A stretch of DNA of 64,000 nucleotides from Alphaproteobacteria bacterium (GTDB lineage Bacteria > Pseudomonadota > Alphaproteobacteria > JACAEB01). The notes beneath the pieces are model-generated. The model was not told where the DNA came from and did no database searches. It saw only the letters and a program-made list of their open reading frames with translations. Each line of letters starts with the position of its first letter. Positions within the stretch are counted from its first letter, which is position 1. The stretch spans positions 62,001 through 126,000 of the forward strand of contig JACKLE010000001.1 in the NCBI GenBank assembly GCA_024236075.1, given 5' to 3'. The position numbers and the translations under genes were made by a program. Positions 1 to 8,943 of this stretch are shown piece after piece.

Positions 1-546
1 CCGGCCTTCTACTACGACCGCAATCCGAACCCCATCCGCGCCATCGACCTCAAGCTCGACCTGCCGCGCCTGCCGAAGGTCGCCGCGGCGCCGTCCTGCG
101 TGCCGATGGGGATCATCGGCATCGCGCTCACGGGGGCGGTCGTCTACAACGCGCTCGATCTCCGCGGCAAGGACGCGGCGGCGCACGAGATGCTGGACGC
201 CTGCCTCGGCCATCCGCAGGGGGCCGGGCAGTACCACTATCACGCGCCGAGCCCCTGTCTTCTCGACACCAGCGGGCCGGCCGGAAGGCATTCCGATCTC
301 GTCGGCTACGCGCTCGACGGCTTCGGCATCTACGGACCCTATGGCGAGGACGGGGCAAAGCTCGCCTCGAAGGATCTCGACGCCTGCCACGGGCACACGC
401 ACGAAGTGGCGTGGGACGGCAAGAAGACCGCTCTCTACCACTACCATTTCACGCCGGATTACCCCTATTCGGTCGGCTGCTTCGCCGGCGCGCCCATCGC
501 CGTCGCGCGCAGGCCAGGCGGCGGTGGTCCGCTCGCCCGGCCCTGA
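1..546 (+). CDS. YHYH-domain protein, 5' end outside the window
   Basis: The reading frame is open from base 1 to a TGA at 544-546, so the true start and any signal peptide lie upstream of the window. The visible 181 residues hold the YHYH-domain pattern: a QYHYH..PC block near residues 77-83 and an LYHYH...Y..GCF block near residues 145-160. A GFGIYGPYG stretch and a CHGHTHE block lie between them. YHYH proteins are usually exported; their biochemical role is unknown, and clustered His and Cys suggest metal binding (inference). The tail after the last motif is Gly/Pro/Arg-rich. The next gene, phaB, begins 96 bases downstream on the same strand. Confidence 0.85.
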   Translation, partial: PAFYYDRNPNPIRAIDLKLDLPRLPKVAAAPSCVPMGIIGIALTGAVVYNALDLRGKDAAAHEMLDACLGHPQGAGQYHYHAPSPCLLDTSGPAGRHSDLVGYALDGFGIYGPYGEDGAKLASKDLDACHGHTHEVAWDGKKTALYHYHFTPDYPYSVGCFAGAPIAVARRPGGGGPLARP

Positions 547-642
547 TCCAGGACAAGCCCCGGCGTGCGATCTGTGCCATATTCGACAAAACTTGGTTAA
601 CGGGCGGAAACGTCGGGCGCGGAATCCGGGAAGGAGGCACGC

Positions 643-1368
643 ATGGCACGGGTGGCGGTGGTTACTGGCGGCACGCGCGGCATTGGACTGGCGATCACGC
701 GCGAGCTGAAGGAGGCCGGCTTCAGGGTCGCGGCGACCTATCAGGGCAATGAGGAGGCGGCCGAGGCCTGCCGGCGGGACATGGCCTGCCTCGCGCTCAA
801 ATGGGACTGCGGCAACCTCAAGGCGTGCGAGGACGGCATCGCCCAGATCGAGGCGGAGCTCGGCCCCGTCGATACGCTCGTGAACAATGCCGGCATCACC
901 TGGGACACGATGCTGCACAAGATGACCGAGGAGCAGTGGCACTCCGTCATCCGCACCGATCTCGACAGCATCTTCTACATGACGCGCGCGGTCCTCAACG
1001 GCATGCGCGAGCGCAGCTTCGGGCGCATCATCAACATCACCTCGATCAACGGCCAGAAGGGCCAGATGGGGCAGACGAACTATTCCGCCGCGAAGTCCGG
1101 CATGATCGGCTTCACCAAGGCGCTGGCCCAGGAGACCGCCCGGCGGGGCATCACGGTGAACTGCGTCGCGCCCGGCTATATCGACACGGACATGGTGGCG
1201 AAGGTGCCGCCCGACGTGCTCGCCAAGATCGTCGACACCATTCCCGTGGGCCGCCTCGGCAAGCCCGAGGAGATCGCCTGGTGCGTGCGCTTCCTCGCCG
1301 ACGAGCGCTCCGCCTTCATCACGGGCGCGACGCTGACCGTCAACGGCGCGCAGTACATCACGGGATGA
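643..1368 (+). CDS. phaB: acetoacetyl-CoA reductase (SDR family)
   Basis: A 241-residue short-chain dehydrogenase that reduces acetoacetyl-CoA to (R)-3-hydroxybutyryl-CoA with NADPH, the second step of polyhydroxybutyrate synthesis, in the cytoplasm. The nucleotide-binding motif TGGTRGIG is at residues 8-15, NNAG at 81-84, and the catalytic set is Ser134, Tyr147 and Lys151 (YSAAK). Length and the GQ(K)GQxGQxNYSAAK region fit PhaB better than the fatty-acid enzyme FabG, which remains the main alternative. An AAGGAGG-type ribosome site precedes the ATG. phaA and phaC are not in the window. Confidence 0.9.
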   Translation: MARVAVVTGGTRGIGLAITRELKEAGFRVAATYQGNEEAAEACRRDMACLALKWDCGNLKACEDGIAQIEAELGPVDTLVNNAGITWDTMLHKMTEEQWHSVIRTDLDSIFYMTRAVLNGMRERSFGRIINITSINGQKGQMGQTNYSAAKSGMIGFTKALAQETARRGITVNCVAPGYIDTDMVAKVPPDVLAKIVDTIPVGRLGKPEEIAWCVRFLADERSAFITGATLTVNGAQYITG

Positions 1369-1383
1369 GCCTCGGCCGCGCCG

Positions 1384-1424
1384 CCCTTCGAGGGCCGCGA
1401 AGACGCGGCCGCCTCAGGGTGACG
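1384..1424. repeat. palindromic intergenic repeat, copy A
   Basis: This stretch begins CCCTTCGAGG and ends CCTCAGGGTGACG, with a self-complementary GC-rich core between. It is the reverse-orientation relative of copy B at 1469-1515. CTGAGG...CCTCGAAGG-bounded hairpins of this kind recur between genes in many alphaproteobacterial genomes. It lies between the convergent ends of phaB and argG and could help end both transcripts, though no T-tract is present. Confidence 0.55.
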
Positions 1425-1468
1425 CGGAGAGAGGCGGTCGATGGAGTCGGGAGCCTTTCCGGTCACGA

Positions 1469-1515
1469 CGTCGTCCTGAGGCGCGCGAGCTTTTCGCTCG
1501 CGCCTCGAAGGATGG
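1469..1515. repeat. palindromic intergenic repeat, copy B
   Basis: The element runs from CGTCGTCCTGAGG to CCTCGAAGGATGG. Its core, GAGGCGCGCGAGC then TTTTC then GCTCGCGCCTC, folds into a near-perfect hairpin with a two-base bulge. It is inverted relative to copy A, 44 bases away. Together the pair fills most of the 163-base gap between the convergent phaB and argG genes. Confidence 0.6.
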
Positions 1516-1531
1516 GCCATAGGGGCGAGGC

Positions 1532-2770
<1,239 letters not shown>

Positions 2771-2815
2771 GGCCGTTCCGTTCCTTGTCGCCGCCCCGGA
2801 TTCCGGAGCGCGCGC

Positions 2816-2844
2816 ACTATAGCGAATGGCTTGGTGGGCGCCAG
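2816..2844 (-). promoter_or_regulatory. candidate argG promoter
   Basis: On the minus strand, CTGGCG (plus 2839-2844) is followed after 17 bases by TATAGT (plus 2816-2821). That resembles a sigma-70 promoter and would give a leader of about 40 bases for argG. No hexamer is perfect, so this is pattern matching only. Confidence 0.45.
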
Positions 2845-2864
2845 ACTTGCCGCCCGGGCCCGCT

Positions 2865-3254
2865 CTAGAAGGCCCAGGTTCGGGGATCGGCGACCGGCTG
2901 GGCCCGCGTGACGAGCTGAAGGCCCTTGAGGCTGCGCACCACGAGCCAGATGAAGAGGCCGAGATAGACGAGCCAGCCTATGAGGATGAGCACGAGCGGA
3001 ATGGCGAGGACGGCGACGAGAAGCCCCTTCCAGAAGGTGTGGATCTGGAAGACGTAATGGCTTTTGAGCCAATCGGGCGCCTGGTCCTTGCTGACATAGG
3101 CGAGGATGACGCCGATGACAGCCGTGACGCCGTTCATGAAGCCCAGGAGATAGAGCACGTAGACGAGGCTCGCCGTCCCCGGCAGCGCGGGATCGCCAAT
3201 TCCGGCGAATGGTCCGCGCTCCGGCGGATGGGTCCTCGCCTCGTCCTCGGGCAT
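2865..3254 (-). CDS. DUF4870-like small membrane protein
   Basis: A 129-residue protein with an acidic/proline N-terminus and three hydrophobic stretches at about residues 28-53, 75-92 and 93-107, matching the pattern of DUF4870/Tic20-like proteins, whose function is unknown. A conserved-looking HYVFQIHTFWKG segment joins the membrane spans. I placed the start at the ATG giving MPEDEAR; an upstream in-frame start would add six residues. The next gene upstream, also a small membrane protein, is 42 bases away on the same strand, so the two may be co-transcribed. Confidence 0.7.
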   Translation of the reverse strand: MPEDEARTHPPERGPFAGIGDPALPGTASLVYVLYLLGFMNGVTAVIGVILAYVSKDQAPDWLKSHYVFQIHTFWKGLLVAVLAIPLVLILIGWLVYLGLFIWLVVRSLKGLQLVTRAQPVADPRTWAF

Positions 3255-3296
3255 CGCAGCTCTCCCTCGCAAGATCCCGGCGCGCCGGAGCGCCGG

Positions 3297-3536
3297 TCAG
3301 GCCGCGGGCGGACGGCGCTCCAGCGCATCCGCCACGCGGCTCGTGTGATCGTAGATCCCGACGAGGACCAGCAGGAAGCCCGTCGCGATCACGCCGACGA
3401 GCGCGCCCATGGCGAAGCCGAGGATGGCGCCGCCCATTCCGTGATCGAGAAAGCCGCGCGCCGTCGCGCCGACGATGACGAGGACGAGAGCGATGCAGGA
3501 AAACCCTTCGAGCAGGCGGACGATGACGTTGCGCAT
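3297..3536 (-). CDS. small two-span membrane protein, unknown function
   Basis: A 79-residue protein of unrecognised family. Two hydrophobic segments are visible, about residues 11-27 and 36-61, the second rich in Gly and Ala. The C-terminus is short and charged (DALERRPP). The start is supported by an ACGGAGG ribosome site just upstream. It precedes the DUF4870-like gene on the same strand. Longer upstream reading is possible but runs antisense to the SnoaL-like gene and has no ribosome site. Confidence 0.6.
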   Translation of the reverse strand: MRNVIVRLLEGFSCIALVLVIVGATARGFLDHGMGGAILGFAMGALVGVIATGFLLVLVGIYDHTSRVADALERRPPAA

Positions 3537-3647
3537 GGGGGGGCCTCCGTTGCGCCGCGAAAGGGCGCAAAGTGTGCCGCGACGAGGCCCGAGGCGCAAC
3601 GCGCGCGGGCGCTGCCGCGGGTGCCGCCTCGAGATGAAAAAATGATC

Positions 3648-3676
3648 TTGTAATGAGATATAAGTCTCATTATGTT
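3648..3676 (+). promoter_or_regulatory. promoter with palindromic operator for the SnoaL/TetR/GNAT operon
   Basis: A perfect inverted repeat, TAATGAGA (3651-3658) and TCTCATTA (3665-3672) around a 6-base spacer, lies in an AT-rich patch. It overlaps a possible promoter, TTGTAA (3648-3653), 17 bases, TATGTT (3671-3676), so a bound repressor would block polymerase. TetR proteins bind such palindromes, and a TetR gene is second in the operon that follows. The assignment is inference. Confidence 0.6.
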
Positions 3677-3715
3677 CGGATCGTCTCGTTATCGCCTTCA
3701 GGACAGGAGGGTTCG

Positions 3716-4132
3716 ATGGCACTGACGAATGCGCAGATGGACGCCAAGATGGACGAGCATTTCGCCTTCGAGGCGAACGACGACGTGGAGGGCGTGCTCT
3801 CGACGCTCGCGCGGGACGTGGATCACGACATCGTCGGCTTCCCGGGCGGGCCGACGCGCGGCCGCGACGGCGCGCGGGCCTTCTACGAGACGCTCTTCGC
3901 CGATCTTTCGGAGGGCCGCGTGCGCACACTGAAGCGCCTCTACGGCGAGCGCTTCCTCGTCGACGAGTCGCTCTGGCAGGGCAGGGCGCCGGGCAGGCCT
4001 TTCGGGGTGGAAGGCCGCAACCGCCCGCTCGCCTTCCGCCTCCTGCACGTCGTCGAGTTCACCGCGGAGGGCGAGATCGCGCGCGAGAACGTCTGGGTCG
4101 ACCTCGCGAGCATTCACGCGCAGCTCGCCTGA
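3716..4132 (+). CDS. SnoaL/NTF2-like fold protein
   Basis: A 138-residue protein with features of the SnoaL-like NTF2 fold: an N-terminal helix (MDAKMDEHFAFEANDDVEGVL), a VDHDIVGFPGG strand, then RGRDGARAFYETLF, and C-terminal strands HVVEFTAEGEIARENVWVDLASI. Members include polyketide cyclases, isomerases and many proteins of unknown role; the substrate cannot be inferred here. The start is set by GGACAGGAGG ahead of ATG 3716; a longer ORF from 3653 would run through the operator. It is the first gene of a tight operon with a TetR regulator and an acetyltransferase. Confidence 0.75.
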   Translation: MALTNAQMDAKMDEHFAFEANDDVEGVLSTLARDVDHDIVGFPGGPTRGRDGARAFYETLFADLSEGRVRTLKRLYGERFLVDESLWQGRAPGRPFGVEGRNRPLAFRLLHVVEFTAEGEIARENVWVDLASIHAQLA

Positions 4133-4137
4133 GGCCC

Positions 4138-4818
4138 GTGATGGCGGATACCGACACGTCAGGCCGCTGGCGACAGAGGCGGCGCACGCGAAAGGCCCTG
4201 CTCGAGGCTGCGGCGCGTCTTCTGCGCGAAGGACGCACGCCGAGCCTCGAGGAGGTCGCCGACGCGGCCGAGACCTCGCGCGCGACGGCCTATCGCTACT
4301 TCCCGAACGCCGATGCGCTGCTCCTCGAGGCCGCGCTCGACGTCGCCGCTCCGGCTGCGGACGACGTCTTCGCGGGCCGGTCCGGCGGCGACGCGGTCGC
4401 GCGCCTCGAGCAGGTCGACGCGGCCTTCCAGAAGATGATGGACGAGAACGAGACGGGAATCCGCCTCATGCTGGCGGGCACGCTGCAGCATGCCGCCCGC
4501 GGAGAGGCGTCGGGCATGCCCGCGCGCCAGAACCGCCGCACGCCGCTGATCGAGGCGGCGCTGGCGCCCGCGCGCCATGAATTCCGCCGCGCCGATCTCG
4601 ACCTACTGACGGCCGCGCTCGCCCTCGTCATCGGCACCGAGGCGATGATCGTCTTTCGCGACGTGCTCCGCCTCGACGCCGCGCGCGCGGAAAAGGTGCG
4701 CCGCTTCGCGATCCGCGCGCTGGTCGAGGCCGCCCGCAAGGAGAGGGGCGAGAGCGAGGACAGGGGCGCGCGCGAGCCCCGCCGCGCCGAAAGGGCGCAT
4801 CGCAGGAGCATGCCATGA
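4138..4818 (+). CDS. TetR-family transcriptional regulator
   Basis: A 226-residue regulator. The N-terminal helix-turn-helix is clear: RKALLEAAARLL then SLEEVADAAETSRATAYRYF at about residues 36-55. The C-terminal two thirds is the helical ligand-binding/dimer domain and is not diagnostic of ligand. GTG 4138 is followed at once by ATG 4141, so either could start translation. It begins 5 bases after the SnoaL-like gene and overlaps the GNAT gene by 4 bases (ATGA). It probably represses its own operon through the palindrome at 3651-3672. Confidence 0.85.
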   Translation: MMADTDTSGRWRQRRRTRKALLEAAARLLREGRTPSLEEVADAAETSRATAYRYFPNADALLLEAALDVAAPAADDVFAGRSGGDAVARLEQVDAAFQKMMDENETGIRLMLAGTLQHAARGEASGMPARQNRRTPLIEAALAPARHEFRRADLDLLTAALALVIGTEAMIVFRDVLRLDAARAEKVRRFAIRALVEAARKERGESEDRGAREPRRAERAHRRSMP

Positions 4819-5759
4819 CCCTCGACATCCGTCCGCTTACGGAGGAAGACCTCTCCGCGGCCGACCGCATCTTCCGCCTCGCCTTCGGCACCTTTCTCGG
4901 CCTGCCCGATCCCATGGCCTTCATGGGCGACGCGGACCTCGTTCGCCCGCGATGGCGCGCCGCGCCGGAGGCGACGCTCGGCGCCTACGACGCGACCGGC
5001 CTCGTCGGCTCCAATTTCGTGACGCGCTGGGGAAGCTTCGGCTTCTTCGGTCCGCTGACGGTGCGCCCCGATCTCTGGGACCGGGGCATCGCGCGCGCGC
5101 TTCTCGGCGAAACCATGGCGCTCTTCGAGAGGCTCGGCACGCGGCAGATGGCGCTCTTCACCTTTCCCCAGAGCGCCAAGCATGTCGGGCTCTATCAGAG
5201 CTTCGGCTTCTGGCCGCAGGCGCTGACGCCCGTGATGGCGAAGGCCGTCGCGCCCGCCGAGCCGCCGCCGCCGGACATGGCCCTTCTCTCGAGGCTCGCG
5301 GCGGACGAGCGCGCGCGGGCCCATGAAGAGATCGGCCGGCTGACGAATGCCGTCATGCCCGGTCTCGATCTCGCCGGCGAGATCGCTGCGGCGGCCGCTC
5401 AGGGCCTAGGCGACACGGTGCTCGTCCGCGAGGGCGGCGCGCTCGCCGCGATGGCGGTCTGCCATGTCGGGGCGGGCAGCGAGGCGGGAAGCGGCGCGGC
5501 CTATGTGAAGTTCGGCGCGGCCCGTCCGGGAAAGGACGCGGCGCGCGCCTTCGAGCGGCTCCTTGCCGCCTGCGAGGCCTTCGCGCGGGAGCGCGGCGCC
5601 GAGCGGCTCGTCGCCGGCGTCAACTCGGCGCGTCGCGAGGCCTACCGCGCGCTCCTCGCGCGCGGGTACCGCACCGTGCTCCAGGGCGTCGCCATGCAGC
5701 GGCCGGACGCACCCGGAACGACGCGGGCGGACTGCTACGTGCTCGACGACTGGCGGTGA
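4815..5759 (+). CDS. GNAT-family N-acetyltransferase
   Basis: A 314-residue protein. The N-terminal half is a GNAT domain with an acetyl-CoA site pattern around residues 82-97 (TVRPDLWDRGIARALL) followed by FPQSAKHVGLYQSFGF. The C-terminal half resembles a second, degenerate GNAT domain ending in LVAGVNSARREAYRALLARGYR. Such tandem proteins acetylate unknown amines. Its start overlaps the TetR stop (ATGA), so it is the last gene of the SnoaL-TetR-GNAT operon and may modify the compound sensed by the regulator (inference). Confidence 0.8.
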   Translation: MTLDIRPLTEEDLSAADRIFRLAFGTFLGLPDPMAFMGDADLVRPRWRAAPEATLGAYDATGLVGSNFVTRWGSFGFFGPLTVRPDLWDRGIARALLGETMALFERLGTRQMALFTFPQSAKHVGLYQSFGFWPQALTPVMAKAVAPAEPPPPDMALLSRLAADERARAHEEIGRLTNAVMPGLDLAGEIAAAAAQGLGDTVLVREGGALAAMAVCHVGAGSEAGSGAAYVKFGAARPGKDAARAFERLLAACEAFARERGAERLVAGVNSARREAYRALLARGYRTVLQGVAMQRPDAPGTTRADCYVLDDWR

Positions 5760-5766
5760 GGGCGCC

Positions 5767-6231
5767 TCACTCGGCGTTCTTCGGCCCGCAGGTGCCCACG
5801 AAGGCCGTGATGCCGTCGCCGCCTGCCGCGCTCGCGAGCGCATAGGCCGCGCGGCGCACGTCGAAGCTCGCGTCGTAGCGCGCCTCCACGGTCTTGTCCT
5901 CGACCTTGTGCAGCACGGTGAGGATGCCCTCGTAGAGCGAGCCGTCGACGCTCTGCAGCTCGGCCACGGCCGGCGCGCAGAAGGTGTAGAGGCAGAACTC
6001 CGCCGTGCCCGTCGCAAGATCGACGCTCACGGCCTGCGGCGGCGTCGATTGGCTCGTGCATGCCGCATCGTCGCAAACATGCTCCGACTTCGCCTGGCAA
6101 TAGAGCGCGGGCGGGGCGACGTTCGTTGCGGGCGCCTCGGGCTCCGCGCCCTCGGCCGACAGCGTGCCCAGGGCGGCGACCGCCGCGATCAGCGCCGCCG
6201 ATCTTGCCGAGACATGGCCAGGTCCCATCAT
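5767..6231 (-). CDS. secreted six-cysteine protein, unknown
   Basis: A 154-residue protein with an apparent signal peptide: SARSAALIAAVAALGTLSAEGA at residues 8-29, cleavage expected near 25-30. The mature part has six cysteines (45, 53, 58, 80, 85, 148), enough for three disulfides, as expected for a periplasmic protein. I do not recognise a family. It lies 85 bases downstream of the nuclease-like gene on the same strand, and the two may form one exported-protein transcript. Confidence 0.65.
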   Translation of the reverse strand: MMGPGHVSARSAALIAAVAALGTLSAEGAEPEAPATNVAPPALYCQAKSEHVCDDAACTSQSTPPQAVSVDLATGTAEFCLYTFCAPAVAELQSVDGSLYEGILTVLHKVEDKTVEARYDASFDVRRAAYALASAAGGDGITAFVGTCGPKNAE

Positions 6232-6316
6232 CGCCCCCGAGACTCACCGCCCTTGATGGCGGGATCGTGGCGGGGAACCGGACCCATGGCAATGGGAAGC
6301 CGCAAGGCGCGTGCGC

Positions 6317-6853
6317 CTAGTCGGGAGCGAGGCAGGAGGTGTCCCGCTCCCGCTTCTCGACGTCCTCCGCTTTGCCCCCGCACCATGCGGCAAGGCGCCG
6401 GTCGAGCCTTTCCTTGCCGTCCTTCGCTTCGCCGATCGCGAGGCCCTCGTCCTTCAAGGCCTCGCCGACGGATCGTCCGCCGACGGTGAGATCGAATTCC
6501 CATCGCCCGAAGCCGCCACTGAAGCCCGCGACCCGAGGAACGGCGCCGCGCCGGCCCGCCTCCTCGATCAGCGCGTCGAGCATGCGACAGGCCTCGATGG
6601 CCCTCGCGCGCTCGGCGTTGCAGAGCGGCCTGTAGAACTCAGGAGTGTCGTATTTCTGCAGGCGCAGGAGGTGCCCATGGCACTCGATCGTGTCGCCGTC
6701 GACGACGCGCGGACCCAAAAGGGCGAGCCTGCAGGGGCTGAGAATCGTCGATTTGCCGTCTTGGAGTCTGGTCTTCTCCAGCCAGGGCACGCCATGCGTG
6801 CCGAAGAGGAGGGCCGCTATCGCAGCGGCCGACGCGAACAGGAAAGCGCGCAT
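6317..6853 (-). CDS. exported staphylococcal-nuclease-like protein
   Basis: A 178-residue protein with a hydrophobic N-terminal segment (about residues 3-19) that should export it. The SNase fold is visible: VVDGDTI at 50-56, RLQKYDTPE at 64-72, and GRWEF...GRSVGEALKDEGLA near 116-139. The residues equivalent to the catalytic Arg, Asp, Glu and second Arg of staphylococcal nuclease are present as Arg64, Asp69, Glu72 and Arg117, so it should be an active Ca2+-dependent nuclease (inference from family). The start ATG 6853 has a GGGAGG ribosome site. Three cysteines sit in the N-terminal half of the mature part. Confidence 0.75.
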   Translation of the reverse strand: MRAFLFASAAAIAALLFGTHGVPWLEKTRLQDGKSTILSPCRLALLGPRVVDGDTIECHGHLLRLQKYDTPEFYRPLCNAERARAIEACRMLDALIEEAGRRGAVPRVAGFSGGFGRWEFDLTVGGRSVGEALKDEGLAIGEAKDGKERLDRRLAAWCGGKAEDVEKRERDTSCLAPD

Positions 6854-7024
6854 AATGGCCTCCCAGGTTCTATCTGGGCGAGCATAACGCAGCTGGGGAG
6901 CGGTCTGCAAGCGCGGCCGGGCCGAGGGAAGCCGCGGCTTCCGACGGGCAAGGGGCGAGGGCGAAGGCACCGCAAATGGCCGGGGCCGTTAGGCCGGAGA
7001 CGGATCGTCGACCGGGTCTCCGAC

Positions 7025-7420
7025 CTAGATCCGGATGACAGTATCGCTGTAGCGGGCGAGCTCCGCGTCGCTCGTGACCAGGCGGAGCGGCTCGGTGAGC
7101 GCCTGTGCGATCAGCATACGGTCGAACGGATCGCCATGGATCGGCGGCAGGCGCTCGACGGCGATCCCGTGGGCCGCCAACACCGGCAGGAGGAGATAGC
7201 CCGAGGCGGCGAAGTAGCGGACCGCCTCGGCGGCGGAGATCGCGAGAGCGTTTGGCCTTGCCGGATAGAGCGCGTGCTTGATCGCGATCTCCCAGACCGT
7301 CGCGACGCTGACGAAAACATCGTTGCTTGGGTCGGCGATGAGGTCGCGGGCGCCGGCGGCGAGGCGAGCGTCATCGGCGACCGCCCATAGAGCGACATGC
7401 GTGTCGAGGAGAAGGCGCAT
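7025..7420 (-). CDS. PIN-domain toxin (VapC-like)
   Basis: A 131-residue PIN-domain ribonuclease toxin. The acidic metal-binding residues are in place: Asp6 in LLLDTHVALW, Glu44 in TVWEIAIK, the GDPFDRMLIAQA block with Asp97 and Asp100, and Asp118 in VTSDAEL. Family toxins cleave tRNA or other RNAs when their antitoxin is degraded; the target here is unknown. Its ATG directly abuts the stop of the Phd-like antitoxin gene, the standard antitoxin-first order. Confidence 0.9.
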   Translation of the reverse strand: MRLLLDTHVALWAVADDARLAAGARDLIADPSNDVFVSVATVWEIAIKHALYPARPNALAISAAEAVRYFAASGYLLLPVLAAHGIAVERLPPIHGDPFDRMLIAQALTEPLRLVTSDAELARYSDTVIRI

Positions 7421-7663
7421 TCACGGACGGCCGGAAAACAGCGCCTCGATCTCCGCGTCGAGCGCCGGGTCGGGGTCCGGCACCGCGAACTTGCCCTTGG
7501 CGACCCCGATTCTCTGGCCGGCGGGAGCCTTCGCGACCGGCACGAGCCGCGCCACGGGGCGCCCATTGCGGGCGATGACGATCTCCTTTTCCGCCCCCGT
7601 CTCGACGGCCTCTACAAGCCGCGAGAGATGGGTCTTTGCCTCGAGCATGTTGACCGTGGACAT
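7421..7663 (-). CDS. Phd/YefM-family antitoxin
   Basis: An 80-residue antitoxin. The N-terminal DNA-binding part reads MSTVNMLEAKTHLSRLVEAV...EIVIARNGRPVARLVP, the Phd/YefM pattern. The C-terminal tail (PDPDPALDAEIEALFSGRP) is the likely toxin-neutralising segment. It neutralises the adjoining PIN toxin and should repress its own promoter, probably through the inverted repeat at 7689-7717, 26 bases upstream of the start. Confidence 0.9.
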   Translation of the reverse strand: MSTVNMLEAKTHLSRLVEAVETGAEKEIVIARNGRPVARLVPVAKAPAGQRIGVAKGKFAVPDPDPALDAEIEALFSGRP

Positions 7664-7688
7664 GGCCGCTCCCGTGGAAGCCTGACAC

Positions 7689-7717
7689 GATTTGACTAGA
7701 CTAGACTAGGTCAAATC
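7689..7717 (-). promoter_or_regulatory. toxin-antitoxin operator palindrome
   Basis: Arms GATTTGAC (7689-7696) and GTCAAATC (7710-7717) are perfectly inverted around a 13-base centre, TAGACTAGACTAG, which itself repeats CTAGA. The site lies just upstream of the antitoxin start and in the gap after rlmN. Phd/YefM antitoxins bind palindromes of this kind at their own promoters. Confidence 0.65.
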
Positions 7718-7727
7718 CGGCCGGAAT

Positions 7728-8864
7728 TCAAGCCTCGGCGCGCCGGCGCTCGCTCGCGCGCACCTTCTTCGACTCGGATTTTAGCTGGCCGCAGGCGGCG
7801 AGGATGTCGCGGCCGCGGGGCGTCCGCACCGGGCTCGCATAGCCGGCGCGGTTCACGATCTCGGCGAAGGCCTCGATCCTTCCCCTGTCGGAGCATTCGT
7901 AGGGCGAGCCGGGCCAGGGATTGAAGGGAATGAGGTTGATCTTGGCGGGGATGCCCGCGATGAGCTTCACGAGCGCGCGCGCATCGGCGTCGGAATCGTT
8001 GACGCCCTTCAGCATCACATACTCGAAGGTGACGCGCCGCGCGTTGGAGAGGACCGGATAGGCGCGCACCGCCGCGAGAAGCTCCGCAATCGGATATTTC
8101 TTGTTCAGGGGCACGAGCGCGTCGCGCAGCTCGTCCTTCACGGCGTGGAGCGAGATGGCGAGCGCGGAGCCGAGCTCGGCACCCGCGCGCGCGATCATCG
8201 GCACGACGCCGGCGGTCGAGAGCGTGATGCGCCGCTTGCCGAGGCCGATGCCCTCGCCGTCGGCGGCGATCAGCATCGCGTCGCGCACATTGTCGAAATT
8301 GTAGAGCGGCTCGCCCATGCCCATGAGCACGACATTGGTGATGGCGCGCGCATCCTTGCCTGCGCCCGGCGCCGGCCAGTCGCCGAGGCGGTCCTTGGCG
8401 AGGAGCACCTGGCCGAGGATCTCGCCCGCCGTCAGATTGCGCACGAGCCCCTGCGTGCCGGTGTGGCAGAAGCGGCAGGTGAGCGTGCAGCCGACCTGCG
8501 AGGAGATGCAGAGCGTTCCGCGAGCCTCCTCGGGGATGTAGACGGTTTCGACGAGCGCGCCGTCGGCGAGCTTCAGGAGCCATTTGCGCGTGCCATCGTC
8601 CGAGATCCGCTCGGCCGCGATCTCCGGTCGCGCAAGGCTCGCATGGGCCTCGAGGCGCGCGCGCATCTCCTTCGAGAGCGTCGTCATCGCGGCGAACTCG
8701 CCGGCGCCCCGCATATAGAGCCAGTGCCAGAGCTGGGCGACGCGCATCCTGAGGCCGTCGGCGGGAAATCCCATGGCGCCGAGCGCCGCCGCGAGCGCCG
8801 GACGGTCGAGGCCGACGAGGGAAACGCTCTCCGGCGTGGCCGGCGTGCTGGGAACGGCGCTCAT
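7728..8864 (-). CDS. rlmN: dual-specificity 23S rRNA/tRNA adenine-C2 methyltransferase
   Basis: A 378-residue radical-SAM enzyme that methylates C2 of A2503 in 23S rRNA and A37 in some tRNAs. The iron-sulfur motif is QVGCTLTCRFC with Cys126, Cys130 and Cys133; GMGEPLYNF and the C-terminal cysteine in YECSDRGRIEAF, needed for the RlmN mechanism, are present. I start it at ATG 8864 (MSAVPST); the only upstream alternative is a TTG at 8900. The stop lies 10 bases from the toxin-antitoxin operator, so rlmN is read towards that locus. Confidence 0.94.
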   Translation of the reverse strand: MSAVPSTPATPESVSLVGLDRPALAAALGAMGFPADGLRMRVAQLWHWLYMRGAGEFAAMTTLSKEMRARLEAHASLARPEIAAERISDDGTRKWLLKLADGALVETVYIPEEARGTLCISSQVGCTLTCRFCHTGTQGLVRNLTAGEILGQVLLAKDRLGDWPAPGAGKDARAITNVVLMGMGEPLYNFDNVRDAMLIAADGEGIGLGKRRITLSTAGVVPMIARAGAELGSALAISLHAVKDELRDALVPLNKKYPIAELLAAVRAYPVLSNARRVTFEYVMLKGVNDSDADARALVKLIAGIPAKINLIPFNPWPGSPYECSDRGRIEAFAEIVNRAGYASPVRTPRGRDILAACGQLKSESKKVRASERRRAEA

Positions 8865-8943
8865 GGCGAAAGTGCTGCGGCGCGGGCCCGCGCCTGTCAA
8901 GCCGCGATCGGCGCGCCGGCCGGGGCGCCTCCGGGCGCGCGTC

